IMG/VR virus record: IMGVR_UViG_3300021138_000069
Coordinates: 1 to 40,528 of that record
Direction: 5' to 3' (one strand)
DNA from: a virus
Length of the DNA stretch: 40,528 nucleotides
Shown: one piece after another, positions 35,097 to 40,528 of the stretch
How positions within the stretch are numbered: the first letter of the stretch is position 1
Layout of the letters: each line of letters starts with the position of its first letter
Made by a program: the position numbers and the translations under genes
The notes under the pieces: generated by a model
Databases searched by the model: none
What the model saw: the letters and a program-made list of their open reading frames with translations, nothing else
What the model was told of the DNA's origin: nothing

Positions 35097-35803
35097 GAAT
35101 TTATGTCAATGGATGTTCATACACCTATGGTGACGAGTTGCAATCAACAAATTCTGCATGGCCACAATTATTAGCTAACAAATTGAATACAGAAATTGTA
35201 AACGATGCTATAAGTGGGGGCACAAATTATAGAACAGTTTATCGCACTATTAAACATACCAAAGATAATTTTGATTTGTATATTATTGCGTGGACAACTG
35301 ATACAAGATTTACTTTTTACAAATCAGATAATAATTTTGAAATAAATTTCAACCCACAACTGAAAAATAGCATATATGATAAAGAACCATTCTATCAAGA
35401 ATGGGGTAAGACTTTATACAAGGTATGGTATAACGAATTATACGCTTTTAAATTGTGGCTTCAACAAATTATTCAATTACAATCAATTATTAAAAAACCG
35501 TATCTAATGATTAATACTATGCACAATAACATGTCTAGTTGGTTAAGTACTAAAGATACTTTTATAGAATCTACCAAAGCACTAATAAATTTTAATATCA
35601 TGGATGATGAACAAATACTTGCAGAATATCAAGAAATACAGTATTATAGTAGTCTAATAAACAAAAATAATTTTTATGGTTGGAACAATTTTTATATCAA
35701 ACAATTGTGTGAAAAATTTCCTTGTGGCCCCGGCGGTCATATCTTAGAAGCCGGCCACAATTATGTTGCAGATTTAATTTATAACCATTTATGTTCAAAA
35801 TAA
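35093..35803 (+). CDS. SGNH-hydrolase-like protein, 236 aa
   Basis: The N-terminus MRIYVNGCSYTYGDELQS matches the block I of phage SGNH/GDSL proteins in which GDS is replaced by GCS; S9 would be the nucleophile. A SGGTNYRT block near 41 fits block II, and GPGGHILEAGH near the end gives candidate catalytic H216 or H222. SGNH enzymes cleave or transfer acyl esters on glycans, lipids or other molecules. The substrate here is unknown. The gene starts inside the gp47 stop (ATGA) and overlaps gp46 by 13 bases, so it is embedded between two partners of one complex. It is rich in Asn, Lys and Ile codons with A or T at the third base, unlike gp46, which suggests later acquisition. Confidence 0.7.
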   Translation: MRIYVNGCSYTYGDELQSTNSAWPQLLANKLNTEIVNDAISGGTNYRTVYRTIKHTKDNFDLYIIAWTTDTRFTFYKSDNNFEINFNPQLKNSIYDKEPFYQEWGKTLYKVWYNELYAFKLWLQQIIQLQSIIKKPYLMINTMHNNMSSWLSTKDTFIESTKALINFNIMDDEQILAEYQEIQYYSSLINKNNFYGWNNFYIKQLCEKFPCGPGGHILEAGHNYVADLIYNHLCSK

Positions 35804-37560
35804 AAGATTTAACAGTACGCAATTTTATGAGCGTAGGCAATACCACCCAAGCGGTTAGCTTTGACCGTAATGATTTAACACTGGTACTGGGCGAGAACTT
35901 GGACTTGGGCGGCGACGATTCAGGTGCACGTAACGGCACTGGTAAGACTACTATTATTAATGCATTGAGCTATGCGCTCTACGGCAATGCACTTACCAAT
36001 ATCAAGAAAGACAATTTGATCAATAAAACCAATACCAAAGGTATGATGGTTACCATTGATTTTGAAAAGGATGGGCAAAACTATCGTATCGAACGAGGAC
36101 GTAAGCCCAACGTAATGAAGTTTTGGGTCAACGACACCGAACGAGAAATCACAGATGAAGCGCAGGGCGATAGCCGAGAAACACAAACCGAGATAGAGCG
36201 CATGCTGGGCATGAGTCATGATATGTTCAAACACATTGTGGCGCTGAATACTTACACTGAACCATTCTTATCTCTAAAAGCCAACGATCAAAGAACCATC
36301 ATCGAGCAGTTGTTGGGTATCACACTATTAAGTGAAAAAGCAGAATTGCTCAAGGAACAAATCAAAGCCACAAAAGATGCTATCACTCAAGAGGAGTATA
36401 GGATCAAAGCTGTCACAGATGCCAATGCACGTATACAAGAACAAATAGAAAATTTAAAGCGTAGGCAAACACTTTGGCTTAGAAAACGGGAAGAAGATTT
36501 AGACAAGTTGTTGGCATCATTTGACGAGCTTAATGCTTTAGATATTGAAGCAGAGCTAGTGGCGCATCAAAAGTTAAATGAGTACACAAAAAAGAAAAGT
36601 GAAATAGAACGTATCCGAGGCTACATTACACAAAACGAACGTGATCAAGCTCGAGAAGACAAAGTGTTGGCTCGTCTAAGAGCTGAATTGGAGGCATTAC
36701 AAAATCATCAGTGCCATGCCTGCGGTCAAGACCTACACGACGACAATCATGAACAAATGCTTGAGGACAAGCAGAAGCAAATTGGCGACACAGCACTCAA
36801 TGCACTTGCAGCACATACACAGTGGTTAGAAAATACTGAAGCGTTAAAAGCATTAGGCGAGTTAGGCGATAAACCACAAGTATATTATACCAGTGAAGCA
36901 GATGCTTTCGAACATCGTAGTAGCATGGGCAGTATTCTAGCACAGTTAACTGCCAAACAAGAGGAAACTGATCCTTATGCTGAACAGATTCGAGACATGA
37001 GCGAACAAGCTCTGGAAGAAATTGATTATGGCGTTATGAATGAATTTGACCGTGTCCGACAACATCAAGAGTTTTTACATAAGCTACTAACCAACAAAGA
37101 CAGTTTTATACGTAAACGTATTATTGATCAAAATTTAAGCTACCTAAATGCACGTTTGGGACAATACTTGGATCGTATAGGCTTGCCTCATACTGTTAAA
37201 TTTAACAATGATTTGACTGTGGCCATTAGTGAGCTGGGACGAGAACTGGATTTTGATAATTTGTCAAGGGGCGAGCGTAATCGACTGATTCTATCACTGA
37301 GTTGGAGTTTCCGTGATGTGTGGGAAAGCCTATACCAGCCCATTAACTTGTTGTTCATTGACGAGCTTATTGATTCGGGCATGGACTCTAGCGGAGTTGA
37401 GAACAGTTTGGGCATACTTAAAAAGATGAGTCGTGATGCTAACAAATCAATTTGGCTAGTATCACACAAAGATGAACTAGCCGGACGTGTTCATAATACT
37501 TTACACGTGGTTAAAGAGAATGGCTTTACTAGTTATAATACGGATATAGAAATTGTTTGA
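35791..37560 (+). CDS. 46: Recombination ATPase subunit gp46 (Rad50/SbcC-like), 589 aa
   Basis: The Walker A motif is GARNGTGKTT at 45-54. The ABC signature LSRGERNRL begins at 491, and Walker B with catalytic glutamate lies in LLFIDELIDSG near 520-530. Two coiled-coil arms flank a zinc hook CHAC at 308-311. Length is close to T4 gp46 (560). It partners gp47 to process DNA ends. The ATG overlaps the SGNH gene by 13 bases and has no ribosome site of its own, so it depends on coupled translation. Its 3' end overlaps the radical SAM gene that follows. Confidence 0.96.
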   Translation: MFKIKDLTVRNFMSVGNTTQAVSFDRNDLTLVLGENLDLGGDDSGARNGTGKTTIINALSYALYGNALTNIKKDNLINKTNTKGMMVTIDFEKDGQNYRIERGRKPNVMKFWVNDTEREITDEAQGDSRETQTEIERMLGMSHDMFKHIVALNTYTEPFLSLKANDQRTIIEQLLGITLLSEKAELLKEQIKATKDAITQEEYRIKAVTDANARIQEQIENLKRRQTLWLRKREEDLDKLLASFDELNALDIEAELVAHQKLNEYTKKKSEIERIRGYITQNERDQAREDKVLARLRAELEALQNHQCHACGQDLHDDNHEQMLEDKQKQIGDTALNALAAHTQWLENTEALKALGELGDKPQVYYTSEADAFEHRSSMGSILAQLTAKQEETDPYAEQIRDMSEQALEEIDYGVMNEFDRVRQHQEFLHKLLTNKDSFIRKRIIDQNLSYLNARLGQYLDRIGLPHTVKFNNDLTVAISELGRELDFDNLSRGERNRLILSLSWSFRDVWESLYQPINLLFIDELIDSGMDSSGVENSLGILKKMSRDANKSIWLVSHKDELAGRVHNTLHVVKENGFTSYNTDIEIV

Positions 37561-38458
37561 TTTAAAGAATATAAAAGTTTTACATATAGAACCCACAACA
37601 GTATGTAATGCTGACTGCCCACAATGTGCCAGGGGAGATCCTGAGGTATATATTGATCATCTAAACCGGTCTGAATTAACCTTAGATGTTTGCCAAGAAT
37701 TGTTTAAGCCAGCATTTATAAAAAATTTAGATAAAATGTTTATGTGCGGTAACTTTGGGGATCCGGCTGCCGGGGCTCATACCATTGAGATCTATAAATA
37801 TTTTAGAGAACATAACCCAAATATTGTTTTAGGTATGAACAGCAATGGTAGCATAAGGGCTACTAGTTGGTGGCAAGAGCTTGGTGGTGTTTTTTCAAAT
37901 CCCTACGATTATGTTGTTTTTAGTATTGATGGATTGGAAGATACAAATTCAATATATAGAAGAAATACAGTATGGTCCAAAATAATAGAGAACGCCCAGG
38001 CCTTTATTAGTGCAGGCGGTACCGCTCATTGGGACATGCTGATTTATGAGCATAACCAACATCAGATAGCACAAGCAGAAAGTTTGGCTGCTGATCTAGG
38101 GTTTAGTTGGTTTAGAACTAAAGTAAGTAAGCGATTTAAATCATATAATATAAGTTTTTTAAATCCCCCAAAGGGATACACACTACCAAATGTAGTTAAT
38201 TCCAAACAAATTAGTTGCCATGCATTAAACGAAAAAAGCATTTATGTATCAGCCAATGGTAAAATATTACCGTGTTGCTGGTTTGGTGCAGAAATCTTTA
38301 CTTTAGACAACCAAGCACAAAATTTATTACAAGATTGGAATTTATTGGCATCTAGTTGGAGCAATTCGCCGCATAGAATTTGTCAAGACACTTGCTCTAT
38401 AGACGATGGTGGCACCAGCTTTAGCAATCAGTGGCAGTATACAAGGCAATTAAAATGA
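37553..38458 (+). CDS. Radical SAM protein with SPASM-like C-terminus, 301 aa
   Basis: The CX3CX2C cluster that binds the SAM-cleaving 4Fe-4S is C18, C22 and C25 (VCNADCPQCARG). GNFGDPAAG at 67 and VLGMNSNGS at 92 are the following GGE-like and strand motifs, and FSIDGLEDTNSIYR at 123 is typical of the radical SAM barrel. C222, C241, C242, C277 and C281 (LPCCWFG; ICQDTC) form a SPASM-like set for an auxiliary cluster, as in enzymes that modify peptides or sugars. The start is a TTG inside gp46 with GGA about 8 bases upstream; the next ATG is too far in. It overlaps its neighbours at both ends. The substrate is unknown. Confidence 0.85.
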   Translation: MFDLKNIKVLHIEPTTVCNADCPQCARGDPEVYIDHLNRSELTLDVCQELFKPAFIKNLDKMFMCGNFGDPAAGAHTIEIYKYFREHNPNIVLGMNSNGSIRATSWWQELGGVFSNPYDYVVFSIDGLEDTNSIYRRNTVWSKIIENAQAFISAGGTAHWDMLIYEHNQHQIAQAESLAADLGFSWFRTKVSKRFKSYNISFLNPPKGYTLPNVVNSKQISCHALNEKSIYVSANGKILPCCWFGAEIFTLDNQAQNLLQDWNLLASSWSNSPHRICQDTCSIDDGGTSFSNQWQYTRQLK

Positions 38459-39954
38459 ATAAAGATATAGTTATTTTAAGCGTGCCGAGAATAGCACCTG
38501 TCCGACCCAGTGCCGGTGTAGCTATGATTAAAACTCTCTGCAATTCTGTTAACAAATCTAATATTATAATAGATATTAACAAAATCTTTTTTACAGAATT
38601 CACAAATCAATTTACACAAGAAGCAAAAGCAATTGATGAATACTTTGTACAATATAACAAAGAATTGTCTGTAGATGTTAAAACAATTTATAATAATTGG
38701 ATTAAGCAATGTATTCAAGATGTATTAGCATACTCTCCTAGATTAATTGCTATCAGTGTTTTTAGTTGGCAATCTCAAAAATTTGTCACTGACTTTTTAT
38801 TACAACTTAGAAAAAAATTTACTGGAGAAATAATTATTGGCGGACAAGGTTTGGTCAATAGTCAAAACATGAGCAGCCATTGGACTAAAAACACAGATTA
38901 CGCAGAGGATCTCTTAAACAAAAAAATGATTGACTATTATATGAAGGGGGAAGTTGAAAAAACTTTTCCTAGATTTTTAAAAGGCGAAAGAAAATTACCA
39001 GGGCTAAACAACAATCAACATTCAATACTAGAAAATATCGATGACGCCCCATATATGGATTTTAGTGATTTTAGTGTAGACAATTATCAAAACGGATACG
39101 ACACTGGCGTACTTCCTATAGAAAGCAGTAGAGGATGTGTTAGAAGTTGTAGTTTTTGTGAAATGAGTTCGGAGCACGGTAAGCATCGTAGCAAAGACGG
39201 GGATAAACTAGCAAAAGAAATTATCTATTATTATGAGTCAACAGGTTGTAGAAATTTTTATTTTCATGATGATTTAATAAATGGTAATCTAAAAGATTTT
39301 AAAAAATTTATCAATCAGATATTAGACTATTATAAAGAAAATAATCTGAACGATAGGCACTTTACACTAAGTGGGTATTGGATTGTAAGATCAGAAAAAC
39401 AATTTAATGAGCAAGATTTTGAAAAATTCTATCGTGCTGGCGGTAATACTCTTGTTACTGGAGTAGAAACCGGTAGTGATCGTTTGCGTAAAGTGATGAA
39501 AAAAGGATTTACTAATAAAGATTTAGAGTTCACTCTCAAGTGCATTAATCAATTTAAAATGAAATTTTATTTTATGCTGATTGCAGGCTTGCCTGGAGAG
39601 ACTGAGGAAGATTTTAACGAGACTATAGCGTTGCTATCAAAATTACAAAAGTATGTAGCCACTGGCAATATTATTGGTATTAATTTAGGTACGACTGCTA
39701 CTATAGAACCTGGTACAGATATTTTTAAAAATTATAAAAAATATAATTTAGTAGGGTTGGCAGAAGAGCAACCTAAAGGAATATACTGGATGTGTACCAC
39801 AACTCCAGAATTAGATTATAGAGAACGAGTTAGAAGAAGAGTAAAATTACAAGAATACGTGATGAGTCTGGGTTATCCGTTATGGAAGGGCGATGATCAT
39901 TTGCGTATAATCATTGACAAATACAAAGAAAATGTTGAAGTTTGGAATGCATAA
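38455..39954 (+). CDS. Radical SAM protein with B12-binding-like N-terminal domain, 499 aa
   Basis: The C228X3C232X2C235 motif lies in SSRGCVRSCSFCEMSS. YFHDDLINGN and TGVETGSDRLRKVMKKGF are typical of the B12-type radical SAM class (methylthiotransferase/BchE-like fold). Residues 1-190 resemble a Rossmann-type cobalamin domain (RPSAGVAMIKTL; LIAISVFSWQSQ; EIIIGGQGL) but I see no DxHxxG cobalamin motif, so B12 binding is doubtful. I choose the ATG at 38455, which overlaps the previous stop (ATGA) and has AAGG upstream, over an in-frame GTG at 38431. The ORF is AT-rich and ends in TAATG with the next gene. Reaction and substrate are not known. Confidence 0.85.
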   Translation: MNKDIVILSVPRIAPVRPSAGVAMIKTLCNSVNKSNIIIDINKIFFTEFTNQFTQEAKAIDEYFVQYNKELSVDVKTIYNNWIKQCIQDVLAYSPRLIAISVFSWQSQKFVTDFLLQLRKKFTGEIIIGGQGLVNSQNMSSHWTKNTDYAEDLLNKKMIDYYMKGEVEKTFPRFLKGERKLPGLNNNQHSILENIDDAPYMDFSDFSVDNYQNGYDTGVLPIESSRGCVRSCSFCEMSSEHGKHRSKDGDKLAKEIIYYYESTGCRNFYFHDDLINGNLKDFKKFINQILDYYKENNLNDRHFTLSGYWIVRSEKQFNEQDFEKFYRAGGNTLVTGVETGSDRLRKVMKKGFTNKDLEFTLKCINQFKMKFYFMLIAGLPGETEEDFNETIALLSKLQKYVATGNIIGINLGTTATIEPGTDIFKNYKKYNLVGLAEEQPKGIYWMCTTTPELDYRERVRRRVKLQEYVMSLGYPLWKGDDHLRIIIDKYKENVEVWNA

Positions 39955-40478
39955 TGAAAATTAAGGTACTCTTAGATTTTGATGACACTTTTGGTAAACC
40001 CCAAATTGATATACTAGTAGATGAATATACATATTATTCAGGTGACGTTCAAAGAGAAATAGAACTTAATATAGACTGCAATCAGGGTGATCATCAGTTT
40101 AAAATCATACATCGTAACAAAGCAGTAACTGATTTCAATCAAGAGCATGACAAACATGTAGTAATTGAAAAAATATTCTTTGACGAAATAGATTTAGATC
40201 AATTAGAAAATTGTCGATTAACTCATGCCGGAAAATTTTATCCAGAATACAACAAAGATTATATAGAGACATGGAAAAAGCAGGGCGTTGTTTTACCTGA
40301 ATTTATATCTCCTAATCACTATCTTGGACATAATGGTATATGGGTATTGGATTTCGAATATCCGGCATTAAATTGGATTATTAAGATTCAAAATCCTGCC
40401 GGTATTAATTTAGAAGATACTATGTTTTCTACCGGAGATATTGTATTATTAGAAATAAAAGAAATTTTTAATTTATAA
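39954..40478 (+). CDS. Hypothetical protein in the radical SAM cassette, 174 aa
   Basis: I do not recognise a family. The N-terminal half (IKVLLDFDDTFGKPQIDILV, ELNIDCNQGDHQFKIIH) is strand-rich, like a beta-sandwich carbohydrate-binding or coat-type domain. The C-terminal half has aromatic motifs (GKFYPEY, NHYLGHNGIWVLDFEYP). It has no signal peptide or membrane segment and only one cysteine-free metal-like feature (several His and Asp). The ATG shares a base with the preceding TAA (TAATG), with GGA 7 bases upstream; an in-frame TTG at 39942 is less likely. Gene coupling suggests it serves the radical SAM enzymes, perhaps as a partner or substrate, which is inference. Confidence 0.75.
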   Translation: MKIKVLLDFDDTFGKPQIDILVDEYTYYSGDVQREIELNIDCNQGDHQFKIIHRNKAVTDFNQEHDKHVVIEKIFFDEIDLDQLENCRLTHAGKFYPEYNKDYIETWKKQGVVLPEFISPNHYLGHNGIWVLDFEYPALNWIIKIQNPAGINLEDTMFSTGDIVLLEIKEIFNL

Positions 40479-40528
40479 TGTTTGATTATAATATCATTGA
40501 CGAATACCAACTTGAAATTACAAGCTAT
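40478..40528 (+). CDS. Start of a further gene, possible third radical SAM protein (partial)
   Basis: An ATG at 40478 overlaps the preceding TAA (TAATG) and the frame stays open for 17 codons to the window edge, reading MFDYNIIDEYQLEITSY. LEITSY is the strand that commonly precedes the first cysteine of radical SAM clusters (LEITxxCNxxCPxC), so a radical SAM enzyme is a fair prediction, but the cluster itself lies outside the window. Confidence 0.45.
   Translation, partial: MFDYNIIDEYQLEITSY

Noticed and set aside
37793-37800. Exact TATAAATA on the plus strand inside the first radical SAM gene
   Set aside because: It is about 660 bases from the next start and within AT-rich coding sequence. 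It could serve the later cassette genes but position alone does not support it.
38431-38454. GTG at 38431 as the start of the second radical SAM gene
   Set aside because: The ATG at 38455 overlaps the upstream stop as ATGA and has AAGG at suitable spacing, like other junctions in the cassette.

Overview
The window is part of the genome of a large T4-like myovirus (tailed phage with a contractile tail). The evidence is a set of recognisable T4-type proteins: baseplate gp48/54, gp53, gp5, gp25 and gp6, the late sigma factor gp55 and the recombination nuclease gp46/gp47. Octamers matching the T4 late promoter (consensus TATAAATA, first base variable) also sit directly before many genes. The long, low-complexity fibre genes and the single giant baseplate protein resemble marine or freshwater T4-like phages such as pelagiphages and cyanophages more than enteric T4. 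The host cannot be determined from this window.

Minus strand, read from 32284 down to 1, is the late tail module: tail tube-baseplate junction protein, gp53, a gp27-like hub, a spike (gp5) carrying three predicted cell-wall hydrolase domains, gp25, an enlarged gp6, a 4261-residue protein with a seven-bladed FG-GAP-type propeller, then a fibre/adhesin cluster. The cluster holds two fibres that share a C-terminal domain, a fibre sharing the head domain of one of them, a conserved structural protein, two glycine-rich proteins that look like the separated halves of one adhesin domain, and, between those halves, a 2-oxoglutarate/Fe(II) dioxygenase fused to an HD-like domain. The last fibre gene runs off the left edge.

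Plus strand, from 32401 to the right edge, holds regulation, replication/recombination and cargo. gp55 is followed by a free-standing GIY-YIG homing endonuclease with its own late promoter. Next comes a tightly overlapping run: gp47, an SGNH-like protein, gp46, a radical SAM protein with extra C-terminal cysteines, a second radical SAM protein with a B12-domain-like N-terminus, a small unknown protein, and the start of a further gene that may be a third radical SAM enzyme. Every junction in this run overlaps, so the AT-rich cargo genes should be translationally coupled to the recombination genes.

The parts most likely to be undescribed are the dioxygenase set between two Gly/Pro-rich adhesin pieces, the radical SAM/SGNH cassette built into the gp46-gp47 operon, and the architectures of the giant baseplate protein and the three-enzyme spike. 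No tRNA or CRISPR array was recognised by eye, and there is no gene-free stretch over 300 bases.
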